Positions 1 to 8,981 of a stretch of 64,000 nucleotides of DNA are shown here, piece after piece. A program made the translations under genes and the position numbers. Position 1 is the stretch's first letter, and every line of letters begins with the position of its first letter. The DNA comes from Verpa conica. Its lineage: Eukaryota > Ascomycota > Pezizomycetes > Pezizales > Morchellaceae. Below the pieces are notes generated by a model. The model was not told where the DNA came from and did not search any database. It saw nothing but the letters and a program-made list of their open reading frames with translations. The stretch spans positions 2,046,001 to 2,110,000 of the forward strand of contig JAUFSD010000004.1 of assembly GCA_033030425.1 (NCBI GenBank). The letters run 5' to 3'.

Positions 1-756
1 ACAGGTTTGTGTAATATCAAACATGTATAAATAAGGGGCTAAATCCCACGCAATTTAGAGAATCAATCTTCTTCATAAAGACTTCAAGATTTACTACAGT
101 ATATAAATTTATATGCTCAAATATAGGGTCAGGCCTGTTGCCTGCGTAAAAGCGCTAGGGTTAGGGTTTCCTCTCGAGAACCTCGCCTATTCTCCTCATC
201 TACCACATGCTCTAGGGAACTATGGCTATCTAGAAATGTATGCTCTATTCTACAATATAATAGATTAATTAATTGAGATTGCCTATTGATTTTTGGAAGG
301 AAGTTGGGGTGCGACTGGTGGTGCTGGCACAGTCATTGTAGTCTGCCGTAATATGCCTTTCACTCGGTAATCACATCACATGCTTCTGTCTCGTGCCCAG
401 CCTTTGTTGGACTTGGCGCCCGGTCTTTAGTATGGGGGTAGTATAGGTCATATTTACTACCAATCACAAGAAGGCTGGGCACGAGACAGTGTTTTCCTTA
501 CTTCTCTTTCTTCTCCTTCCTCTCTAATCTCTGTGTTATCATCATCATCACGGCCAAGAAATATATTTGCTATTCTATCAATTATTTCACTTCGGGGGAA
601 GTCTCGTGTATAACACGAATCCCAATGGTGTCTTGATATATTCATCAGAATTGATCATTCTTATCAACTATCCCTTAGATACTGTCAATGATAAAAGAAT
701 ATAACCTTGCGAGGTACAAATTTCGCTCATTCAGTCCATAACACCTAGCCGATCAC
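1..756. other. Intergenic, no supported gene
   Basis: No reading frame here looks like a protein. It contains a telomere-like TAGGGTTAGGG motif at 157-167 and a foldback repeat at 386-489 (listed separately). The 62-codon frame at 457-645 overlaps one arm of that foldback and is not supported. Confidence 0.5.
386..489. repeat. Perfect 19-bp inverted repeat (foldback)
   Basis: CTGTCTCGTGCCCAGCCTT at 386-404 is repeated exactly in reverse complement at 471-489, with 66 nt between the arms. This could be a small foldback transposon remnant or a structured RNA. No target duplication is obvious. Confidence 0.7.
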
Positions 757-1823
757 CTAAGTAGGCAAAGCCTGGGCCATCTGCTGATACGTCTTCCCAT
801 CATTTGTCCCCCATTCTGTAACCTGACTGGGTCTTATCTGTGTATACACCCTCACCCAAGACAGATTTCCTGGAACCGGTACTGCTGCCGCCGCCGCCAT
901 CGGAATAACTCCAGTGAGCGGCTGGCTCGCAGTCCAACTATTCGCGCCATCGTTCCACGTTGTCACAGCGAGCCTATTCTGATTGTCGACCGTAAATACG
1001 CGATGATCGTCTCGTCCGAACGATGCACAAGTGATGTATGCACCAGGGTTATAGGTGAGGTTTGATGAGAACACGCCTGCTTCTGTTAATATCATAAGGT
1101 CTAGGAAGGTGAGACATACCTTTTTTCCAGTCGTTAGCATCCTGCATGAGGTACCCAACAAACTTTGTGTCATTCTGCTGGTAAAACACCCAGATGTAGA
1201 AGTCTCTCCCGTCAATAGTCGACACGGCAATGCTAGAGCCCTCGGCAGCCCCAGTAAATACCTTGCCGTCAAACCAGTCCTCTGCGCCATTCTTGCAGGC
1301 TTCGCGGATATTATTGTTGTTGTCTTGGTAGTAGACGCGAATACAGAGCTCCCCGCGGGCCGTGAAGGCTCTTGCTGCAAGCTGAGAGTATGGCGCTGCT
1401 GTGAACCTCCCTGTCGCTTCACCGTCAAACCACCCACTATCACTGCTATTGCAGCGCTATGGGTAGTGGAGTCAGTAGGGCTATATAGCAGCTGGCGGAG
1501 TGTACATACTTCAACAATTTTACCGCCTTCGCCGAGGTAATAGACACGTTCCTGAGAGAGTTTTAGAGACTTCTGGTAATGTAGGAGGTGCCAAAGTGGT
1601 TTAATACCTCTCTTCCTTCATCCCAACCAGTCACTGCGATTCCATTGTTAAGTTCTGCACGGCCAACTATACCCCTGGGGCTTGGGTGCCAGCCAGCTTG
1701 ATCGTCGTAGTATGTTTGGCCGATGTTGCCGTCTTTGTCTTGGTAACAGACGTGGATGTTAGCACCCTTTGAGGAGGCGAAGCTGTAGGATGCTAACGGG
1801 GAGCGCTCGAGGAGTGCCTGCAT
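757..1823 (-). CDS. Fucose-specific lectin, AAL family (4 exons)
   Basis: Predicted soluble six-bladed beta-propeller lectin that binds L-fucose on glycans, the family of Aleuria aurantia lectin. I read four exons on the minus strand: 1823-1608, 1551-1510, 1456-1120 and 1082-757. The introns are 56, 53 and 37 nt and all are GT..AG; the first has a CTAAAAC-like branch site just before its acceptor. The joined frame gives 306 residues, close to the 312 usual for AAL. Blade motifs recur, such as IHVCYQDKDGNIG, RVYYLGEGGKIVE, IRVYYQDNNNNIREAC and WVRVYTQ, each followed by W-x-x-G-type turns. There is no signal peptide, as usual for these cytosolic lectins. The 37-nt intron is short and should be confirmed. 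Roles in defence against grazers or in storage are proposed for the family; nothing here decides between them. Confidence 0.88.
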
Positions 1824-2687
1824 TTTGGAGAAGATAGTACTATTGTAGAGATGAAATGCTTATGAATGTGTGTATTGGGGTATTTTGAGTAGATAGTTGT
1901 GTCCACTGGGGGCGGGGAACAGTGCTTTAAATACACTTTTCCGACGCCTAGAGCGAACTTAGAACTATAAGCGGGAAAGTGTTTAACTCAATTGAACAAG
2001 GTGAATATTAGTTCAGCTCATTACTAGCAAGCTGTAGAGAAGCCAACAACAATATGATTGTGAGGCATTAATCTAGACCTCCGTGGGCGTATCTTCATAA
2101 GAAACCTTGTCATCTGATGATCGACGTCCGGGGCATGCATATTCATCTTGTAAATCCAAACCGAGGTGCACTATACCATGCTGTAGATCGATGATGTGCT
2201 GCATCTGCACCTTCTTTGTTAGTCAATCGACTTTACAATCCTTGGTCGCAAGGGCGCTTCCTCGGTAAATATCTAACAAGGTGCTTATTTCAAGATGCCT
2301 CTGTACACTTCTCATCGCCGGTTACTTGTAGGCGGTAACACTACATAGGCGAGACTGAATCCATTGGTAATAGGTATTTGTATATTATAAAATGTTTCTT
2401 CTTACATTGCTCAATAGGCCAACATTACCATGCTTAATAGGATAAAGCCCTTAAAGCATGATAGAGTGCTGTAAATAGCCATTGCGGCGCCAAGACACAC
2501 CAAAATTACAAACCTTCCAACCTGAACTACTCCATACACCATGCGAACTCTTTAAACTTATATTACTAGTTATCAGAAAAGAATTCACTCATATCAAAAT
2601 TCACAGGAGCTTTTAGTGGGGGGTTGTATTGGTGGGCAGCTGTATGGATGCCAGTCTTTCAGCTGTCTTGGCACTCAATGGTGAGTT
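1824..2687. other. Intergenic, no supported gene
   Basis: 5' flank of the lectin gene followed by unannotatable AT-rich sequence. No convincing frame on either strand. Confidence 0.45.
1926..1933 (-). promoter_or_regulatory. TATA-like box upstream of the lectin gene
   Basis: On the minus strand the sequence TATTTAAA lies about 105 nt upstream of the lectin start codon at 1823. Position and composition fit a core promoter element; there is no other evidence. Confidence 0.3.
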
Positions 2688-2934
2688 ACGGCACTATACC
2701 GTATTAACTGACGAGACCCATTTTTACACTAAGAGGTTGAAATAAGAAGTGGCAAAGCGTCTAACTTACAAAGGAAGCCTCTATCCCTAAGTAAGAAAAG
2801 AAAAGAAAAGCGAGCGAGTGGCGAAAATCAATGCTGCCAAACTGTTCTCAGTAAGATCTTCTAGCCACACTTTGTTTTAACCTCTCGGTGGTAACACGGG
2901 TCTCGTCAGTTAATACGGTATTGTGCAGCCGTGT
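2688..2934. mobile_element. MITE-like element with long imperfect terminal inverted repeats
   Basis: The left end (2688-2757) and the reverse complement of the right end (about 2865-2934) share a 21-nt exact core beginning ATACCGTATTAACTGACGAG. Similarity continues on both sides through AAGAGGTTGAAA-like and GTGGC sequence. The arms are about 65-70 nt and the whole element about 247 bp, with no coding capacity. This fits a non-autonomous DNA transposon; the flanking TA dinucleotides could be a target duplication but are not decisive. Confidence 0.6.
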
Positions 2935-3371
2935 ATAAAAATTTCCGCAGCCCCCTCAACACACTAAGCTACATAAAAGTCAACAAAAAAGCATTTGACT
3001 ATTACAAGAACAGGACTAAAAGATTTATAGATGCTAAAGAATTGAGTAATTAATATGTTTTTTTTTGTGATGGTACTATATATAACTAGGGAAGTTCTTT
3101 GCACTGGGGGAGCTCCGGGACTTGTTAGACCCGGCTGTACGCCTTTTACGTACTTAAAACTATCAAGATTTAGCAACTGCATACCACTATTGCCTTGATA
3201 TTTATTTTGCTGATATTTATAATCATGCCTTTTACCTTAGAATGAATCCTCTCGCCTCCTCTTTACTGCCTTAATATAAAATGCTGACTGTAGGACAAGG
3301 CTTAACTGGAACCTAGGTCATTATTATGTCATGGCAGGTGAGAAAGTACATGTAGCTAATGATCCCTTGTT

Positions 3372-3464
3372 CTACTTGGGCTTTAAGTAAGTCCTCGGAA
3401 AACTCTTGGGCGAGACGCCCGTAGAAACTAGATTGGTCCGAGAACTTAGCTGTAGTCCAAGTAG
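3372..3464. repeat. 93-nt hairpin with nested stem
   Basis: CTACTTGG at 3372-3379 pairs with CCAAGTAG at 3457-3464. Further pairing (GTCCTCGGA against TCCGAGAAC) surrounds an internal GGGCGAGACGCCC hairpin at 3408-3420. Could be a foldback element or a structured RNA. Confidence 0.5.
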
Positions 3465-3937
3465 GCTACTATCTTAATACAATATTAAAGCCTACTTTAC
3501 GTTATAAAACTATATCTCGGCTAATAAACTATAAGAACCATTGCCCAATAGCACTCCGGCAGTTGATTCGCTCGCCAGAACCTGCCTGGAGCAGAATAAC
3601 TAGTAACACAACGCCCGAAGGATCACATGCCTTGAATGCCTACACTATTAGCCAGACCGAGCAATCAAAAGCTGCTAGTCTCTTAACCCATATCTCCATA
3701 CCGATTCATGAGAGCACCTACCTATAGCTGAATATTTCCCAATTGGGTGAGTCCAATTTTAAATTCGCCTACAATTAGTTCCACTCAATATTTCTTATCA
3801 TGCAGGTATATACCGTAGTAGGTATTTAGGAAGTTCGTTCCGGCGCAGCAGAGATTAATGGTGAGGTGTCTCAATGCAAAATGAACAGCAATTCTACATT
3901 TCCTAAGTGTTAGTATTACCTATTCTCTCTAGTTTCT

Positions 3938-4141
3938 ATGAGCCATAAGGAGAAGACGCCCCCCACAGACCACGGGGTGGTAGGTGTGACTACTACGAGT
4001 CCCTCGATCACAGGAGTCACACAGCCAGGTACTGAGCCAATTCTGAAAGCGTCACCTCCGCCGATACGGATACGAATCGAGACCTATCCCATTGTGGAAC
4101 TAGATAATCTCGCAGAAGAGAAATATCTTTGTGATAGATGA
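3938..4141 (+). CDS. Possible small Pro/Thr-rich protein or exon
   Basis: A 67-codon frame starts with ATG after a pyrimidine-rich stretch and encodes a Thr/Pro-rich then Glu-rich peptide with no known motif. Its composition is more protein-like than neighbouring frames, but there is no homology, signal peptide or intron evidence. It could be a chance frame or one exon of a larger gene. Confidence 0.22.
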   Translation: MSHKEKTPPTDHGVVGVTTTSPSITGVTQPGTEPILKASPPPIRIRIETYPIVELDNLAEEKYLCDR

Positions 4142-4385
4142 AGTGAAGTGTCGTAATTATGGGGTGATAAATATAAATGTCTTTGGTTTACGTCACTTAC
4201 TCAACTCCACGGGGATGTAGTATTTGTTCCACCAGCCATCAGCATGGCCAAACTGCCGGCAGAGAACATGTGAGAACTCTCATCATTCAAATCTACTAAT
4301 AGCCGGTGTATTGACCGATATTAAACTCACATGTTTTAGTTGCTCTCTAGTATTGATATCACGTGATAATTTACCAAGTGCTATA

Positions 4386-4411
4386 CTCGCATTTCAATTA
4401 TGTATTTGCCC
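4386..4411. repeat. Left terminal inverted repeat
   Basis: 26-bp terminal repeat, identical in reverse complement to 6008-6033, preceded by TA. Confidence 0.93.
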
Positions 4412-4612
4412 ACCTGACTAAGCAGGTCAACAACACATTTACCCCACCAAAGGTAACAGCGCACATGTGGGCAACCACATCAATCCTCACCCAACTCAAG
4501 AGAGTTTTTAGCTCAGTTTTAAGTATAAGGTTCTTAGTGATGTGGTATCAAATAGGAGTTATAAAAACTAATTTTCCTTTTGTAGGAAAGGCCCTGAGTT
4601 CAACTCTCCTTA

Positions 4613-5875
4613 ATGTCACCCCCTCACTTGACAAAAACATCTGCGCAAGGGAAAATTACGGACCCGGTAAAAGCAGGAGCTGTTCTTACCCTTCATAGAA
4701 GTGGAGAATTCTATTCTCGTATTGAGAAAACCACTGGAGTAAAGAAAAGAACAGCAATAAATATTGTTCATCGAGCAGAGTCCCGGGCTGGAAAAAATGC
4801 CAGTCTAAAAATACTGCTCGACACAGAAAACACCGGCCCGGCAACAAAGACAGGGCGTCCCTGTACTGTTTCTGCTCGAGATAAACGGTATCTCATCCGG
4901 TTAGTTGAGAGACCCGAAAATCGCCGTTCCACATTAGCCGATTTGGTCAAACTGTCGGGGCTTGATATAAGCCATGAAACTGTCAGAAAAATTCTGAACG
5001 AGGATGGATTACACTGGAGGAAGCCTTGAAGAAAACCTATTCTTACAAAAAAGCAAAAGAGAAGGCGATTGGAGTGGTGTAAAGCACATGAAAATACCGA
5101 TTGGTCAAAATGGATATTTACAGATGAGACTAAAGTTGAGATTGGACAAGTAAGAGGAAGAGATGGGGTTTGGAGAAGAGTTGGAGAAGAGTATGATGGA
5201 GATAAAAGAACTGTGAACCGGAGGAAAAAGTTACAGGGTGCAGTTATGTTTTGGGGTGCTATTTGTTATAGAATTCATGGTCCACATCATGTTTGGGTAA
5301 AGGAAACTAAAGAGGAAAAAAAAGCGGCAGCAGCAGAACTCAACCTTGAAAATAAGCAAAATGAAAAAGCAGCTAAAGAAGCCCTACGTCTAGCATCTCC
5401 AACAAAACAAAAAAGAGGACGTCCTCCTAAGTTTCTCACAAAACAAAAAAAGCGAAAGAATAATGTTCAAGGTATTGATTGGTACTTGTATAGAAAACAT
5501 ATTCTCTATCCTCATTTATACCCGTTTTATTGGAATATTAAAGCACTAAAAGGTGATGCTGTAATCATGGAAGACGGTGCAGGGCCTCATTCTCATCATT
5601 TGTTACAAGAAGAGAGGAATAAAGAAGGTGTTATACAGGAGGAGTGGCCTAGTTCGTCACCTGATCTTAACCCAATCGAAATTTTATGGGATATAATGAA
5701 GGATAATATTACTTCCCACAAGCCTAAGGTAACTAAGACTAAAGACCTTATGTCTATACTCTCTGAAGAATGGGAAAGCATTCCTCAGGAAAAAATTGAC
5801 TCTCTAATAGATAGCATGCCTACTCGCATTGAAGCATGTATTAAGGATAAAGGGGGTAATAATTTTAACTATTAA
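4613..5875 (+). pseudogene. Tc1/mariner transposase (DD34E) with one in-frame stop
   Basis: The frame starts at ATG 4613 and runs 420 codons to 5875, interrupted only by TGA at 5027-5029. Frame is kept across it, so this is a point nonsense change (CGA to TGA would explain it), not an indel. The N-terminal part has helix-turn-helix-like sequence and a GRP motif near residue 81. The catalytic triad is visible: Asp171 (FTDET, 5123), Asp321 (MEDGAGPH, 5573) and Glu356 (NPIEILW, 5678). The last two are separated by 34 residues. The gap between the first two Asp is about 149 residues, longer than the usual ~90, because of a Lys/Glu/Ala-rich insertion carrying a second AT-hook-like core (KRGRPPKF, near residue 267). 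That insertion may help DNA binding (inference). Probably a fungal Tc1-like clade; subfamily not assigned. Confidence 0.9.
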
Positions 5876-6007
5876 TTTTTTTTATATACTCTATAAATTT
5901 TTCCTATGTCTCCTGATCATTTCTGTATGCTTCTCTTAATATTCTCTTTTTATTTGGTTGAGCAGTGGCTATTTTAGTTGTGGTTGCTAAGGTTGCGTTG
6001 TTGTATC

Positions 6008-6033
6008 GGGCAAATACATAATTGAAATGCGAG
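6008..6033. repeat. Right terminal inverted repeat
   Basis: 26-bp terminal repeat, identical in reverse complement to 4386-4411, followed by TA. Confidence 0.93.
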
Positions 6034-6727
6034 TATTTGAAGATCCTATTGAGGGGATATTTAGTTAGAGTTATTAAGAGTAGTATCTTTAATTCCTTAA
6101 GTCGTTTCACGCTTATACCTGTCTTGTATATGTACCGGCGCTAAACCTATTATGTTAGTCATTTCATTGAGGGATTTTGATATATCGAGTGATAAGCGGT
6201 GATGGGATAATACATCCCTATCAATTTACAGAACATAAATTTCAGAAAAGGTTAAAAGGCGGTTCCTTTAATAAGTTCAATAGGTCTCACCATGAGAAGA
6301 GACGATTATACGCGATTCTGAAGATATGTATTGCCTATATTTGAAGATCTAGTGTAGATTATGTGCTAAGGTTTTGTCTTTGATATATCAAATACTTGCT
6401 TTGCTCTTAATACTTCAACGAGTAGAGGTTATCAAGACATTTTAGGCATAACGCAAGCATAATTAAAGTTTCTAAGTTTCAATTGAAGTAGAAAAATCAA
6501 TTTCACTAAACTTACAATAGTTAGTAATAGTAACATATATCCTTTATACATTATTGGTTCTTATTTACCACAATAACCATTTAATTTCACCCTGCTGATT
6601 TGGCATTCCAAAGAGTTATCTCCGGAGCATTTATTGTATTTATAGAAGGGGTAAATATTCAGGTATCTCACGTTGATCGATCTGCATAATCTATGGCGGG
6701 GTTAAGAGTCATGGTTGGCTCAATTTC
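6034..6727. other. Intergenic, no supported gene
   Basis: AT-rich sequence flanking the transposon; no convincing frame or structure. Confidence 0.5.
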
Positions 6728-6940
6728 GCCGCCGAAATTCGCCGCTCTGCCAAGTAAGGTCATCATGAAATTTCTTTGTATGGCGGCTCGTCTTAAGGGG
6801 GCTTAATTCCGCCGATAAAATTCGCCGCTCTGCCAAGTAAGGTCATCATAGAATTTTCTTGTAGGAGGACTCGTCTTGGGGGGCTTAACCCCGCCGACAA
6901 AATTCGCCGACAGAATTCGCCGACAGAATTCGCCGCCGAA
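6728..6940. repeat. About 83-bp direct repeats ending in short CGCCGACAG repeats
   Basis: AATTCGCCGCTCTGCCAAGT recurs at 6736 and 6819, with similar sequence in the whole 83-bp unit (CATCAT..GAA..TTTCTTGTA..CTCGTCTT..GGGGGCTTAA). A third, truncated unit starts at 6901 and breaks into short repeats of AATTCGCCGACAG. Repeats just upstream of a TATA box resemble promoter or LTR U3 enhancer repeats (inference). Confidence 0.65.
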
Positions 6941-6943
6941 CTT

Positions 6944-6952
6944 TGTATAAAT
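6944..6952 (+). promoter_or_regulatory. TATA box
   Basis: GTATAAATACCCC is followed by a C/T-rich tract up to about 6990. This is the classic layout of a strong fungal core promoter, and it lies 80-90 nt upstream of the ATG at 7034. Confidence 0.45.
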
Positions 6953-7033
6953 ACCCCACCATCCCCCTCTATCCCCTCTTCTCCCTACACTCGTCTAAGT
7001 TGCGTATGGATCTCATAAAATGGGATTATCCAG

Positions 7034-7537
7034 ATGAAGCCGTGCCGGGTCGACGCGTTTATTGAGGGGCATATTCTCGATGAATGGCTTAGGGGAAAGC
7101 AGCGGAAGCTGTGGACTCCAACGCTCTGAGGGGGTATGTTTCATTGCACCGACGCCTTCGAGCGGATCTGGGTTTCTAGGACTCCTTTGCACCTTGAACA
7201 AGGGGGGCTTTCGGGCCTCCCACATGATGTCGTCCTAGCTGATTCCGGAAATATTAATAGTGGTAATTTTGTTCCTTTGTTGCATCTAAATGGTCCTCTT
7301 GGTAACTCTCGGGGACAAATGGTGCTTCAGGCGGGGCCGGTCTTAAGGCTGTATTTAATAACCAAACATTACTCCTATTTATTCTCTAATTGTGATTTCT
7401 CTTGTGATTTTCTCGTTTTCAGTCCCACTCTTCCCAGTAGTTTCTTGCCTTTAGCCCCCTTGTATGTTGCTTTCTTTCTGTGCTTGTTACCTTTGTTCAT
7501 TATCATCTATTTAGAGCCCCCTAACTTTGTAATGTAA
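7034..7537 (+). pseudogene. Possible decayed gene or retroelement fragment
   Basis: From ATG 7034 the frame encodes a protein-like stretch (FIEGHILDEWLRGKQRK), meets TGA at 7126-7128, and continues in the same frame to 7537. The later part begins with Met, Phe, His and Cys, and its tail becomes hydrophobic and low in protein character after about codon 90. I do not recognise the family. The promoter-like sequence and repeats just upstream could mean a retrotransposon leader region. The frame could also be accidental. Confidence 0.3.
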
Positions 7538-8981
7538 CTTTGTTTATCGTGCTTGTTGTTCATATTTAATATGAACCTTACTTATGCCTACTGTCCATCG
7601 TTTTATGTCGACTCTGGAAGTAGGTGTCATGTGATGATGTGGCGCTGAGGCGCACGTGGCTCGTTTGTGAGACTTGGCACGTTAGTAGTTACATGGTGGC
7701 GGGAAGAGAATCATCTTACATTACATTCAATTCTCCTTTCTTTTAAAGAAGTGCCTTCAGTGCCAAGATATTTGGGCGTGATCTGACTGTAAGTTTACTA
7801 TTCTGTAGAATTATGACCTTACTAGTACTTCATGCGACGCACATCGGGCCTTTACACATAACAAGAGGCTAGATGTTAGGGTGATAAGTTTTTAAGTAGT
7901 GTTGAGGTAAAATCTGACCTCCGGAGCTTCATATACTTTTAGTATAGGAGCCTATGTTGCCAAACTAATATACCGGGAGAGAATTAACCCCCCTATTGCC
8001 TTTTCTTCTTACTTAGCCGGGACCCGCTTTATTAAGCGGGTGCGACTCAACACTCTTTACCAAATCTACTCTAAGATGAATCATATACTAAGTCTTATTT
8101 AGGATGGACTTGAGATTCCTTCACATTGCATCCACAATCAACATCATAAGAGAGATAGACGTAAGTAGGCAGATATCAGTGCACCGGAAATTAGTCATAA
8201 TAGATAATCAACTCCGCATAACATATCCTAGATACTCGGCAAAAATCCGAGGGTCTCTCTCTTTTAGAGAGATACTATTTCTAATAGAATTTGTTTTGTG
8301 CGAGGGTGATCCTAACCCTAAGACATCCACCCCTAATGGGGTGGTCTACTTTACAAGCCTGAAATCACTAAGTGATCAACAATCAATAGTCTGATCTATT
8401 GGGCTCTTCATACCGCAGGCTGTCGATGGATCAGGACCGTTGCCGAGAGTTTTAGTTTCTAAGATATCCTCAGAACACGGTTTGACGTATGGAAAAACTA
8501 CTGTAGTTGGTATAAGATACTCGTATTCCTGAAAGCCGCGCTCTGGGCAATGGTCCGAATTTATCGAGAACCTACGGTATAAGGTTTATACCTTGGTGCA
8601 TAGTCTCAACTCTGCAGATAAGAACTCTCATCAAGTCCATTCGAGGTCGCTGTACCTATCCACATTAGCGCATGATGGGACTATCGATGGTTGCCTGAAC
8701 CCCGCATCTATCCGCACGATTACCCACCTCATGGTTGCCTAGAAAGTCTGGTCATCCATCAAGCATACATCCCATTCCAACCTCTAACACAAAGAATTGC
8801 TAGTTACCGAAAGACAACATTGCTGCCTGTGACAGCCTTGGGGATACTGAGCATTGCAGGTACGCGGAGGTCTATCTATCTTACCACATTATCAATAGTA
8901 AGTCCCCACTGCCTAACCATAGGATCCAGACTAAAAACTTGGAGTTATCTAGTATAGAGCAACACCTCCGTCCGCCTTCCT
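7538..8981. other. Intergenic, no supported gene
   Basis: No recognised frame. The last few hundred bases are the 5' flank of the GTPase gene. Confidence 0.45.

Larger units (their letters stand above)
4386..6033 (+). mobile_element. Tc1/mariner-type DNA transposon, 1648 bp
   Basis: Both ends carry the same 26-bp terminal inverted repeat (CTCGCATTTCAATTATGTAT followed by TTGCCC at the left). The copies at 4386-4411 and 6008-6033 are perfect. The element is flanked on both sides by TA (4384-4385 and 6034-6035), the target duplication of the Tc1/mariner superfamily. It holds one transposase-like reading frame with a single nonsense codon. Identical ends and a nearly open frame suggest a recent insertion. 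It may still be mobilised in trans. Confidence 0.93.

Noticed and set aside
1055..1540. 161-codon plus-strand frame
   Set aside because: Antisense to exons of the lectin, whose blades and splice sites are clear on the other strand.
5904..6110. 68-codon minus-strand frame with peptide YSHFNYVFA also seen at 4363-4698
   Set aside because: The shared peptide is just the translation of the transposon's terminal inverted repeat in both orientations.
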